NCBI RefSeq assembly: GCF_033170385.1 | Contig: NZ_CP126170.1 | Location: forward strand, 62,001 to 126,000 | DNA length: 64,000 bases | Source: Xanthomonas rydalmerensis | Lineage (GTDB): Bacteria > Pseudomonadota > Gammaproteobacteria > Xanthomonadales > Xanthomonadaceae | Direction: 5' to 3' | Part shown: positions 1-8,108 of the stretch, piece by piece | Position numbering within the stretch: the stretch's first letter is position 1 | How the letters are laid out: each line of letters starts with the position of its first letter | Notes under the pieces: model-generated | What the model was told of the DNA's origin: nothing | The model's database searches: none | What the model saw: only the letters and a program-made list of their open reading frames with translations | Position numbers and translations under genes: made by a program

Positions 1-1
1 G

Positions 2-847
2 GCCGACACCCAGCCGAGCTGGGACCTGAGCGCGATGTACGAGCTCAACCCGAACGTCAACGTGTACGCGAAAGTCGCCCGCGGCTTCCGTGGCCCGACC
101 ATCCAGGGCCGTTCGGCGGTGTTCAATTCCGACTTCACCACCGCCGACTCGGAAACCATCCTGTCGTGGGAAGCGGGCATCAAGAGCAACCTGTTCGACA
201 ACCGCCTGCGCCTGAACGTCACCGGCTTCACCTACACCGTCGACGACATCCAGCTCAACGGCAACGACTCCAACGGCAACGGCGTGCTGTTCAATGCCGA
301 CAAAGCCAAGGCCTACGGCATGGAAGCCGATCTGGACTGGCGCCCGATCCCCAACCTGTCGCTGACCGCCGGCCTGAGCCTGCTGCACAGCGAGATCCAG
401 GACAAGCGCGTATACGCGCAGGTGTGCGGCCTGAACGGCGTGGTGGTGTGCACGGTGAAGGATCCGACCATCCGCATCGGCAGCAACACCTTCGCCCAGA
501 TCGACGGCAACCCGCTGCCGAACGCACCCAAGTACAACGTCAACCTGGCCGCCCGCTACGACATCCCGGTCAACGACGGCGGCGCGTTCTTCGTCGCCAC
601 CGACTGGAACAAGCAGGGCTACACCAGCTTCGTGCTGTACGACTCCACCGAGTTCACCTCCGACGGCAACTTCGAAGGCGGCCTCAAGCTGGGCTACACC
701 GGCGACTACGGCGCATGGGAAGTGGCCGCGTTCGCCCGCAACATCACCAACGAGAAGAACCTCAAGGGCGTGATCGAGAACTACATGGCGGCCGTCTACA
801 ACGAACCGCGCATCGTCGGCGTCTCGTTCAACCTGCACTGGCACTGA
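2..847 (+). CDS. TonB-dependent outer-membrane receptor, C-terminal part (5' end outside window)
   Basis: The reading frame is open from base 2 and stops with TGA at 845-847, giving about 281 residues of the outer-membrane beta-barrel. Alternating aromatic and polar strands, YAKVARGFRGPTIQGR near the start, the barrel strand WEAGIKSNLFDNRLRLNVTG and the phrase AFARNITNEKNLKG near the end are typical of the last third of TonB-dependent receptors, where the C-terminal strand ends in an aromatic residue (here NLHWH). The plug domain and TonB box lie upstream and cannot be seen, so the substrate is unknown. A strong hairpin terminator follows within 50 bases, so this is the last gene of its unit. 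The family call is secure; a specific receptor name is not possible. Confidence 0.88.
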   Translation, partial: ADTQPSWDLSAMYELNPNVNVYAKVARGFRGPTIQGRSAVFNSDFTTADSETILSWEAGIKSNLFDNRLRLNVTGFTYTVDDIQLNGNDSNGNGVLFNADKAKAYGMEADLDWRPIPNLSLTAGLSLLHSEIQDKRVYAQVCGLNGVVVCTVKDPTIRIGSNTFAQIDGNPLPNAPKYNVNLAARYDIPVNDGGAFFVATDWNKQGYTSFVLYDSTEFTSDGNFEGGLKLGYTGDYGAWEVAAFARNITNEKNLKGVIENYMAAVYNEPRIVGVSFNLHWH

Positions 848-893
848 TCGCAGGGCGTCGTAGCACCACGTCGGCACCACCTGCCGGCGCCAG

Positions 894-930
894 CGGGCGG
901 GAGGGCGAGAGTCCTCCCGCCCGTTTGCGT
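894..930 (+). terminator. Rho-independent terminator after the TonB receptor
   Basis: An 11-bp perfect inverted repeat, CGGGCGGGAGG (894-904) pairing with CCTCCCGCCCG (913-923), has an 8-nt loop and is followed by a T-rich stretch. It lies 47 bases after the stop codon of the receptor gene. Confidence 0.85.
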
Positions 931-963
931 TTCTCAGAAGCATGTTGCCGTAGCTGTAGCCCA

Positions 964-1280
964 AGCCATATCCCTGGCAGTTGCAGTTGCCGTCGCTGTT
1001 GCTGTTGCTGGGCTTTGGCTGTCGCTTTTTATCTGCCGGGTTCCCTTCCGAAGCGGCGGCCAGTTCGGGGAAAAACCCGAAGGGCGGCGCACAGGGATGT
1101 GCGCCGTTCGCGGCAGGGGCAGGATGCCCCTTCCGCGAATCCCCGGGCTGGACGCGGACCCGGAGCGCGCAGCGCGGAGGGCGCGTAGGCAGGGCGCGCT
1201 TTCTTTTGGTTACCTTTTCTTTGCGCGAGCAAAGAAAAGTAACTCGCCCGAAAGGGCGAAAGCCTTTGCTTTTGCTTGAC
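964..1280 (+). repeat. Dispersed composite repeat, copy 1
   Basis: The block starts with a short TTGC(C/T)G-type hexanucleotide tract (about 980-1015), continues with a roughly 250-bp body beginning near 1033 (GGGTTCCCTTCCGAAGCGG) and ends with a hairpin (CTTTTCTTTGC, loop GCGA, GCAAAGAAAAG; about 1214-1239) and a GCCCGAAAGGGC inverted repeat. Near-identical copies lie at 46177-46545 in the same orientation and 46586-46850 inverted. The many overlapping open frames here read through the repeat in all frames and do not look like genes. The function is unknown. Confidence 0.85.
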
Positions 1281-1303
1281 ATGACTGTCGGAAAAGAATG
1301 ACC

Positions 1304-1372
1304 GTAGGAGCGGCATCAGCCGCGACCGCGACCTTCGCGTTAAAGCCCGGTCGCGGCTAAAGCCGCTCCTAC
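1304..1372. repeat. REP-type palindrome doublet
   Basis: GTAGGAGCGGCATCAGCCGCGACC (1304 onward, quoted in part) is followed by its inverted partner GGTCGCGGCTAAAGCCGC ending in CTCCTAC at 1372. Two head-to-head units separated by about 20 bases form a long hairpin. The same doublet recurs at 32282-32349 and 39954-40019. This is a known style of extragenic repeat in xanthomonads. The remaining bases up to 1560 contain only low-complexity GC-rich sequence and no gene. Confidence 0.85.
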
Positions 1373-1560
1373 GACCGCTCGCGACCCCCGCGACCCCGAG
1401 GCCCAACCCCAAGGCCCGAGGCAAACCTGCCGCCCATCCCAGATCCCATGGCGACCCAGCCCCTGCTCTGCTAAAGTCCGCGCCCAGCGCTGCCGGGTCC
1501 GGCAGCCGGGCACAGCCGCCGCCATGCCTTCATCCGTGAGTCTTTCGGGGGGAGTGGTGC

Positions 1561-3849
1561 ATGCGCGTCGCGCGGTCGGTGTTGTCCTTGTCTGTGGTGT
1601 CCGTCTTACTCGGCTTGGCGCCGCCAACGCGGGCGGCTGCCGCCGATGCCGCACCTCCCCCTGATCCCACCACCCTCGACCAGATCGTCGTCACCGGCGA
1701 GAAGAGCGGGCGCAGCGTGCAGGACACCACCAGCTCGGTCGCCGTCACCACCGAAGCGCGCATCGAGCAGGAGAACCTGCAGAGCGCCTACGAGGTGTTC
1801 AACCGCACCGCCAACATGGCGCAGACCTACGGCGACGCCGGCTTCAGCATCCGCGGCATCCGCAACATCGACGGCGGCAGCGATGCACCGCTGGCCACCA
1901 TCTACCTGGACGGCGCCGCACTGCCGTGGAAGGCGATCAGCTGGGCGCCGCTGAGCCTGTGGGACCTGCAGCAGGTGGAAGTCCTGCGCGGTCCGCAGTC
2001 CACCCTGCAGGGCGAAAACGCCCTGGCCGGCGCGATCGTCCTGCGTACCGCCGAGCCGACCATGGACTGGCAGGGCAAGCTGCGGGTGCTGGCCTCCGAT
2101 CCGTCCGACCGCAGTCTGGCCGGCGCCGTCGGCGGCCCGATCGTCGCCGACGAGCTGGCGTTCCGCGCCTCGGTGGAGCAGCGCAGCTTCGACGGCTACA
2201 ACTGGAACCTCACCCGCCAGGCCGCCGACGATGCGCAGGTCTCGGCGATCTACCGCGGCAAGCTGCTGTGGACGCCGTCGGCGATCGCCGGGCTGAAGGT
2301 GCAACTGGGCTACACCCGCTCGCACCGCACCGGCCCATACATGTACAGCTACGTGCGCACCGACCTGCCCGACTATGCCGAGCACCGCTACGCCACCAAC
2401 AACACCCCGGACCGCACCCGCAGCGACAGCGACATCGTCACCCTGCAGGCCGATTACGCGCTCTCCGACGCCTGGTCGCTGTCCTCGGTCAGCGCCTGGA
2501 ACAAGGTCACCTCGTCCAGCATCTGGGACATGGACCATGGCCCGGACAACGCCGGCTACGCGCAGCGCCAGCTCGACGACACCACTGCCTCGCAGGAACT
2601 GCGCCTGCACTACGCCGGCGCCTCGGTGCAGGGCCTGATCGGCGCGTACTGGGCGCGGCATGTGGAAGACAACGACGCGCAACTGCTGAACAACGTCGCC
2701 ACGCCGACCACGACCATCGCCGGCCTGCTGCGCGGCGCCGGCTTCCCGGCCGCCACCGCCACCGCGATCGCCACCCGCTACGCGCAGGCCTTGCCGGTGA
2801 TTCCGGTCGACTACGTCAGCGCCAGCCCGACCCGTTCCAGTAACCGCGCGCTGTTTGCCGATGGCCAGTGGCAGGTCGGCAGCGGCTTCTCGCTGCTGGG
2901 CGGGCTGCGCTACGACCGCCAGCGCTACGCCATGGCTTCCGACACCACCGCCGCCTTCGCCGGCCGCTATCCCGACCCGGCCGCCTTCGCCGCCAGCGGC
3001 ACTGCGCTGTACCGCGCGATCGTTGCGATCAACCAGGGCGTGGCCGGCATCGTGCGCTCGGCCAACGGCGAAGTGGCATGGAACACGCGCGACTTCGATG
3101 CGCTGCTGCCCAAGCTCGGGGCGCGCTACGACTGGAGCCCGGACCTGTCGACCAGCCTGGTGGTGCAGCGCGGCTACCGCTCCGGCGGCTCCAGCTTCAA
3201 CTCGGCGCGCAGCCAGGCCTTTCCCTACGACCCGGAATACACCTGGAACTACGAAGCCTCGCTGCGCTCGCAGTGGCTGGACCGGCGCCTGACCCTCAAC
3301 GCCAACGCCTACTACATCGACTGGAAGGACAAGCAGACCACCGCCTACTTCGGCCTCAACAGCTTCGACTACAACACCGTCAACGCCGGCCGCGCGCATC
3401 TGTACGGCGCCGAGCTCGAGGCCAGCCACCGGCCCAACGAGGCGTTCGACTGGTACGGCTCGCTGGGCTACGCGCGCACCCGCTACGACAGCTTCACCAC
3501 CGTCGCCGGCGCCTCGATCATCGACTACGCCGGCCGCGAGTTCGCCTACGCACCGCGCTGGACCGCGGCGCTGGGCGCCAACTGGCGCTTCGCCGACGGC
3601 TGGCTGGCCAACCTCAATGCCAGCTTTCGCGACAGCGTCTACACCGATGTCGGCGCCGGCGCGGTGCAGCTGGCTTCGCGCACCGTGGTCAATGCCAAGT
3701 TCGGCTACGAGACCCTGGACTGGAGCGCGTGGATCTTCGCCAACAACCTGCTCGACCGCCACTACGTGCAGTACCGCTGGGCCACCGATCCGATCGCCAT
3801 CCTGGGCGCGCCGCGCGTGGTCGGCATCGGCTTCGAGGCGCGCTGGTGA
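1561..3849 (+). CDS. TonB-dependent receptor (iron/siderophore uptake, first gene of operon)
   Basis: The 762-residue outer-membrane receptor begins with a signal peptide (about residues 1-26, hydrophobic LSLSVVSVLLGLAPP then RAAAA). A TonB-box-like DQIVVTGEKSG follows at about residues 40-50. The plug domain carries the family motifs SIRGIRN, YLDGAALPW and VEVLRGPQSTLQGENALAGAI, and the 22-strand barrel ends in GFEARW with a terminal aromatic residue. The stop overlaps the next start (TGATG), and the three following genes encode two small membrane proteins and a PepSY protein. That set is commonly found behind siderophore receptors, so ferric-siderophore import is the likely role. No clear Fur box was found upstream. 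The exact ligand cannot be read from sequence. Confidence 0.92.
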   Translation: MRVARSVLSLSVVSVLLGLAPPTRAAAADAAPPPDPTTLDQIVVTGEKSGRSVQDTTSSVAVTTEARIEQENLQSAYEVFNRTANMAQTYGDAGFSIRGIRNIDGGSDAPLATIYLDGAALPWKAISWAPLSLWDLQQVEVLRGPQSTLQGENALAGAIVLRTAEPTMDWQGKLRVLASDPSDRSLAGAVGGPIVADELAFRASVEQRSFDGYNWNLTRQAADDAQVSAIYRGKLLWTPSAIAGLKVQLGYTRSHRTGPYMYSYVRTDLPDYAEHRYATNNTPDRTRSDSDIVTLQADYALSDAWSLSSVSAWNKVTSSSIWDMDHGPDNAGYAQRQLDDTTASQELRLHYAGASVQGLIGAYWARHVEDNDAQLLNNVATPTTTIAGLLRGAGFPAATATAIATRYAQALPVIPVDYVSASPTRSSNRALFADGQWQVGSGFSLLGGLRYDRQRYAMASDTTAAFAGRYPDPAAFAASGTALYRAIVAINQGVAGIVRSANGEVAWNTRDFDALLPKLGARYDWSPDLSTSLVVQRGYRSGGSSFNSARSQAFPYDPEYTWNYEASLRSQWLDRRLTLNANAYYIDWKDKQTTAYFGLNSFDYNTVNAGRAHLYGAELEASHRPNEAFDWYGSLGYARTRYDSFTTVAGASIIDYAGREFAYAPRWTAALGANWRFADGWLANLNASFRDSVYTDVGAGAVQLASRTVVNAKFGYETLDWSAWIFANNLLDRHYVQYRWATDPIAILGAPRVVGIGFEARW

Positions 3850-4139
3850 TGCCTGCCGTTGCCACCGCCGGCTATCTGCTGGCCGCCGCGCTGGCGGCGC
3901 TGGCGTTCTACCTGGCCACCGCGCACCAGCGGCTGTGTCCGGCGTGGCGGCGGCACGCACGCGCGCTGCGCGTGGCCGGCACGCTGTTGTGCGTGGTGGC
4001 GCTGGGCGCGGCGGTCGTCGCGCTGGGCGTGTGGGCCGGCGTCTTCGCCGCGTTGAGCGCGACGATGCTGGCGGCGGTGGCCTTGCCGTACCTGGATGCC
4101 TGGCGGCAATTGCACGGAGGCGATGCCGATGTGGGCTAG
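3849..4139 (+). CDS. Small membrane protein, DUF3325-like
   Basis: This 96-residue protein is almost entirely hydrophobic, with three predicted helices (residues about 5-24, 40-60, 62-82) and a basic stretch RRHARALR between the first two. Size, helix spacing and position directly after a TonB-dependent receptor fit the DUF3325 family, which accompanies siderophore receptors and PepSY proteins. Its ATG overlaps the receptor stop by one base, so it is translationally coupled. Its 3' end overlaps the next gene by 11 bases. No biochemical function is established. The DUF assignment is from memory of family features and is less sure than the operon placement. Confidence 0.7.
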   Translation: MPAVATAGYLLAAALAALAFYLATAHQRLCPAWRRHARALRVAGTLLCVVALGAAVVALGVWAGVFAALSATMLAAVALPYLDAWRQLHGGDADVG

Positions 4140-4401
4140 GTGGCTGGCGGCGATCGTGCTCGGCCTGCCGCTGGCGGTAGGCGTCATCGGGCTGTGCGTG
4201 CTGCTGTGGCCGGGCGACCTGCAGGTGCACACACTGCCGTGGCTGTTGCTGGTGTTCCCGGCATGGATCTGTGCGATGTCGCTGGCCTTCGTGTTCCGCA
4301 GCGGCGCACGCGCGTGGCTGTGGCTGGGGACGGCGACCGCGCTGTGCTACGTGGCGCTGTTCCTGCTCAAGGCCAGTCATCTCGTGCAGGTGACCCCATG
4401 A
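4129..4401 (+). CDS. Small membrane protein, DUF3649-like
   Basis: The 90-residue product has three hydrophobic helices (about residues 3-24, 35-55, 63-82) and a conserved-looking RSGARAW between helices 2 and 3, resembling DUF3649 iron-uptake accessory proteins. ATG at 4129 is chosen because GGAGG at 4116-4120 sits 8 bases upstream; ATG 4123 would be only 2 bases away. The stop overlaps the start of the PepSY gene (ATGA at 4398-4401). It probably acts with its neighbours in inner-membrane handling of imported ferric siderophore, an inference from operon context. Confidence 0.65.
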   Translation: MWARWLAAIVLGLPLAVGVIGLCVLLWPGDLQVHTLPWLLLVFPAWICAMSLAFVFRSGARAWLWLGTATALCYVALFLLKASHLVQVTP

Positions 4402-5945
4402 AGGCCGCGACCCTGCGCCAGTTCCTGTCGGCGCACAGCTGGATGGGCCTGCTCGCCGGCATGGCCTTGTTCATCGCCTTCTATGCCGGGGCGATCAACG
4501 TGTTCACCCACGACCTGGAGCAGTGGCCGCGGCCGCCGGCGGTGCACGCGCCGGCGCTGCGGCCGGAACAGGCCACGCAGGCGCTGGCCGATGCGGTGCT
4601 GGCACGGCATCCGGCGCTGGCCGAGTCCTACACGCTGATGCTGCCCGGCGAAGGCCGCACGTTGCCGCAGTTCTATGCGTTCGGCCCGGCCGCGCAGCAG
4701 GCCTTCGGCGGCATCGTGCAGTTCCAGCCCGGCGCCGATGGGCAACCGGTGCAGCTGCCGCAGCGCAGTGGTTTCGTCGACTTCCTGTACGACCTGCACT
4801 TCACCGCCGGCTTGCCGCGCACCTTCGGCACCTACCTGTTCGGCGTGGTCTGCCTGCTGTACGGGCTGGCTCTGGTCAGCGGCGTGGTGCTGTACGCGCC
4901 GGTGCTGCTCAAGGACCTGTTCGCGCTGCGCCGCGGTCGCAACGTCAAGCGCCTGTGGCAGGACGCGCACAACGCCATCGGCATGTTGTCGCTGCCGTTC
5001 CACGTGATCTTCGCCTGGTCCGGCGCGGTGCTGACCCTGGGCGTGCTGTTGCTGGCGCCGTTCCAGTACCTGGTGTTCGACGGCAAGCTGATGCAGGTGC
5101 TGCAGCCGGACTTCGAACTGGCCCCGCACGTGCAGCCCGCGCACGTGGCCGCACCGATGCTGCCGGTGGCCGAGCTGGTGGCGAGGGCGCGCGCGGCCAA
5201 TCCCGGCTTCGTGCCGGAGAGTCTGTCCTTCCACGATGCCGGCGACGCCAACGCGCAGGTGGAACTCTACGGCCACCAGGACCAGCGCCGGCTCAATACG
5301 CTGGCCGGCGTCGCCCTGCGCGCGGCCGACGGCAAGGTGCTGCGGGTGCTGTCGCCGCAGACCATGTCGCCGGGCGTGGCGTCGCTGCGCGGCCTGCAGA
5401 CCCTGCACTTCGGCAACTACGGGCGTTGGCCGCTGCAGTGGCTGTACTTCCTGCTCGGGCTCGGCGGTGCGTTCCTGTTCTACAGCGGCAACCTGCTGTG
5501 GGTGGAGGCGCGGCGCAAGCGCCGCCAGCACGCGCAGCCGCTGCGCACCCACGTCATGGCACGGCTCACCACCGGCGTGTGCCTGGGCTGCGTGGCCGGG
5601 GTGTCGGCGCTGTTCGTGGCTGCGCGCCTGTTGCCGCCGGGGATGGAGCGCGGTGCGTACTACGCCGTGTTCGCGCTGGGTGTGGCCTGGGCGCTGCTGC
5701 GGCCGACCGCGCGTGGCGCCTACGAACTGCTGCTGGCCTGCGCGGTGCTGACTGCACTGGTGCCGTTGGCCGGCTTGCGCGGCGCCACCGGTTGGGTGGC
5801 ACCGTGGAGCAGCGGCACGCTGCTGGCGATCGACGCCTGTGCGGTAGTGCTGGCCTGGGCCTATTGGCAGATGGCGCGCGCCGCGTACCGCCGCGGGCAG
5901 GGCGGCGATCCGCACAGTGTGTGGGCGTTCCCGCCGTTGCGCTGA
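4398..5945 (+). CDS. PepSY-associated TM helix protein (putative siderophore-iron reductase subunit)
   Basis: This 515-residue inner-membrane protein has an N-terminal helix (LLAGMALFIAFYAGAINVF), a large periplasmic PepSY-type region, helices near residues 150-175 and 205-230, a second soluble stretch, and C-terminal helices near residues 345-365 and 390-500. The opening motif HSWMGLLAGMALFIAFYAG and the HNAIGMLSLPFHVIFAWSGA segment are hallmarks of the PepSY_TM family, with histidines in helices that could bind heme. Relatives occur with siderophore receptors and are thought to reduce ferric siderophore in the periplasm. It is the last gene of the overlapping operon from 1561. The reductase role is an inference; the family is clear. 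Confidence 0.85.
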   Translation: MKAATLRQFLSAHSWMGLLAGMALFIAFYAGAINVFTHDLEQWPRPPAVHAPALRPEQATQALADAVLARHPALAESYTLMLPGEGRTLPQFYAFGPAAQQAFGGIVQFQPGADGQPVQLPQRSGFVDFLYDLHFTAGLPRTFGTYLFGVVCLLYGLALVSGVVLYAPVLLKDLFALRRGRNVKRLWQDAHNAIGMLSLPFHVIFAWSGAVLTLGVLLLAPFQYLVFDGKLMQVLQPDFELAPHVQPAHVAAPMLPVAELVARARAANPGFVPESLSFHDAGDANAQVELYGHQDQRRLNTLAGVALRAADGKVLRVLSPQTMSPGVASLRGLQTLHFGNYGRWPLQWLYFLLGLGGAFLFYSGNLLWVEARRKRRQHAQPLRTHVMARLTTGVCLGCVAGVSALFVAARLLPPGMERGAYYAVFALGVAWALLRPTARGAYELLLACAVLTALVPLAGLRGATGWVAPWSSGTLLAIDACAVVLAWAYWQMARAAYRRGQGGDPHSVWAFPPLR

Positions 5946-6146
5946 TGCTTGCCTGCCGCGTCACGCCGGCGCGGCAGGGCACCACTGTCACGCAACCGAT
6001 CGTCCCAAAAGTGGACAATCACGCGCCGGTGCTTTTTCATGGTCGCGACGTGGGCACCGCAGCGTCCGCGCGAACCGAATCGGGGCACACGATGTGATGT
6101 GACCTGATCCGCACTTCGCGCCGCGTTGCCGTCGACAGGGGACTGC

Positions 6147-7322
6147 ATGCACGAGCGTTACCAGGAGCCAAACGACGCGCCGCCGGGCGAGGCCTACGCG
6201 GCGCAATTGCGCAAGGGATTCGCCGGGCTGCGTTTCGATCCTCCGCTGGAACGGGCGTATCGCCACTACACCGCCGCCACACTGGGCTTCGCGCAGCGCG
6301 TGGCGGCCTCGCTGGGCGTGTTGATCGCGCTGCTGCTGCTGGGCTGGGACGCGGTGCATTTCGGCTGGCGCGGCGGCGGTCTGCCCGGCTATGCGGTTGC
6401 GGTGCGAGCAGCGACCCTGTTGGCGCTGTTGTGGGTGGCCGCCGCGATCCACCGGGCCGACACGCACGGGCCCGGCCGTGCCGCGTTGTTGTTGCTGGTC
6501 GGCGGCACCGGGCTGGTGCTGTCGAGCATCGGCTACCCGCCGCAGGAGCTGCGCTATGCGGCGGCGGTGATGACCCTGGTGATCGTGGCCGGCTTCTTTC
6601 CGCTGGGCATGGCGCTATGGCAGAGCGTGGCGGTGGCGCTGCTGCTGTGCGCGATCAGCGCCGTGTCCGGCCACCTGCTGCTGGACGGCGCGGCGCACGA
6701 TGCCTACCTGCGCCTGCAGTGGCTGCTGTGGACCGCGGTGCCGGTCGGCGCGGTCGGCGGCTACCTGCGCGAACACTCGCGCCGCGAAGGCTTCCTGCAG
6801 CGGCGGGTGCGCGACGACGAAGCCTTGCGCGACGCGCTCACCGGGCTTGGCGACCGCCGCCGCTTCGACGAACACCTGGCGGTGGCGCTGGCCGAGCGCG
6901 GGCGCCTGCAGCGCGGGCTGGCGCTGATCCTGGTTGAGTTGGACGGCTTCGCCGCGCTGGCGCAGCGCAGCGGTGCCGGTGCCGCCGACCGCGCGGTGCT
7001 GGAGGTGGCCGAGGCCATGCAATGTCTGCTGCGTCCGCTGGATGTGGCCATGCGCATCGGCGCCGACCGCTTCGCACTGGTGCTGTACGACGCCAGCGGT
7101 GCGCACCTGCGCCAGGTGGCGCCGGCGCTGCGCGACATGGTCGAGGTGATGGCGATCGCGCAGGAGACGGCGGACGCGCGGCCGCTGACGGTCAGCGTCG
7201 GTGCGCTGCTGGCCGCGCCCGAGGACACGCCGGCCACGCTGATGCAGCGCGCCGAGGCGTTGCTGGACTCGGCGCGCGCCGTCGGCAACCGCGTGGTGCT
7301 GGCCGAGGACACCGGCTGGTAG
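6147..7322 (+). CDS. Membrane protein with degenerate GGDEF domain
   Basis: The product has 391 residues. Residues about 50-205 form five to six transmembrane helices, followed by a short linker and a C-terminal GGDEF-type domain starting at ALRDALTGLGDRRRFDEHL (residues 227-245). The signature loop reads GADRF (residues 305-309) instead of GG(D/E)EF, and the first metal-binding aspartate is replaced (VELDGF at 263-268). The RxxD inhibitory site is not evident. It is therefore likely inactive as a diguanylate cyclase and may act as a c-di-GMP/GTP-binding or membrane sensor protein. ATG 6147 is preferred over an upstream TTG because GGGGA at 6139-6143 precedes it. It is monocistronic, about 200 bases after the PepSY gene. 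Confidence 0.8.
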   Translation: MHERYQEPNDAPPGEAYAAQLRKGFAGLRFDPPLERAYRHYTAATLGFAQRVAASLGVLIALLLLGWDAVHFGWRGGGLPGYAVAVRAATLLALLWVAAAIHRADTHGPGRAALLLLVGGTGLVLSSIGYPPQELRYAAAVMTLVIVAGFFPLGMALWQSVAVALLLCAISAVSGHLLLDGAAHDAYLRLQWLLWTAVPVGAVGGYLREHSRREGFLQRRVRDDEALRDALTGLGDRRRFDEHLAVALAERGRLQRGLALILVELDGFAALAQRSGAGAADRAVLEVAEAMQCLLRPLDVAMRIGADRFALVLYDASGAHLRQVAPALRDMVEVMAIAQETADARPLTVSVGALLAAPEDTPATLMQRAEALLDSARAVGNRVVLAEDTGW

Positions 7323-7499
7323 CGCGCGATGCGCGCGCGTGCACGGTGCCGGATGCGGCGACAATCGCCGGCGCTGCCGGCGCACGTTCACTCCGCTGAT
7401 CGCGACACCGGCGGGCGCAGCACGCAATACGTCGCCGCGCTCCAGCCAGCGCCATCCCTTCGCCCTTGGGCGCCAAGGCTGGAACCCGTACTTGGCGTA

Positions 7500-7970
7500 C
7501 TAGTCCAGCGCCACGGTCTGGCGAGGGCTTGGCCAGAACAGGGCGGCCTGGCCCCACCCCGCGGCGCTGCCGAAGCCCAACTGCCAGATTTCGCCATCAT
7601 GGATGAGGAAGCTGTTGCCCAGCTTGTCGACCCGTGGCCCGCTGTAGCCGCCGGTCAAGCCGTTGCGCGTGACGGTCTCGAGCAATCGTTGCCGTTCGGT
7701 GCGATCGGATGGGCCGGCGCTCAGGCGGGACGGCAGTGAGAGCATCTCGCGCTCGCTGTACTTGAAGCAGTTCAAGGCGCAGCGATTGGCGTAGAAGAAC
7801 ACGGGATCGGTGCCGGCGTCATGCGCGAGGATGGCGTACGGCGCATGCGTGTGCAGCCAACGATAGCGATCTGCGATGGTGTCGGGGCAATACAGCCGGT
7901 GACCGCTGAGCGCGCGATAGCAGTCGTCGATGCGCGCGAGCAAGATCAGTTGGCGATCGGAAGGCGGCAT
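7500..7970 (-). CDS. MEKHLA domain protein (PAS-like)
   Basis: The 156-residue protein matches the stand-alone bacterial MEKHLA family. The core YANRCALNCFKYSEREMLSLPSRLSA and the downstream RLLETVTRNGLTGGYSG and GNSFLIHDGEIWQLGFGSAAGWGQAALF are the family's conserved blocks. The fold is PAS-like and the domain is thought to sense light, oxygen or redox signals, but function in bacteria is untested. It stands alone, convergent with the GGDEF gene; the 177 bases between them hold no feature I recognise. Confidence 0.8.
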   Translation of the reverse strand: MPPSDRQLILLARIDDCYRALSGHRLYCPDTIADRYRWLHTHAPYAILAHDAGTDPVFFYANRCALNCFKYSEREMLSLPSRLSAGPSDRTERQRLLETVTRNGLTGGYSGPRVDKLGNSFLIHDGEIWQLGFGSAAGWGQAALFWPSPRQTVALD

Positions 7971-8108
7971 GGGTGCGTGTAAGTCGCCCGCAGGAGCGGG
8001 GATTGTCGCGGAGACTGCGCGATCGTGGACGTGACGCCGCGCATGCTGTGCGCATCCTCGGCGGTGTGTCTACGACGTTGTCACGCACGCGAGGCGGCGC
8101 ACGGACGC

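Noticed and set aside
981..1424. Several short open frames on both strands
   Set aside because: They lie in composite repeat copy 1. The same peptides would be encoded by copies near 46200-46750, showing they are translations of repeat DNA, not genes.
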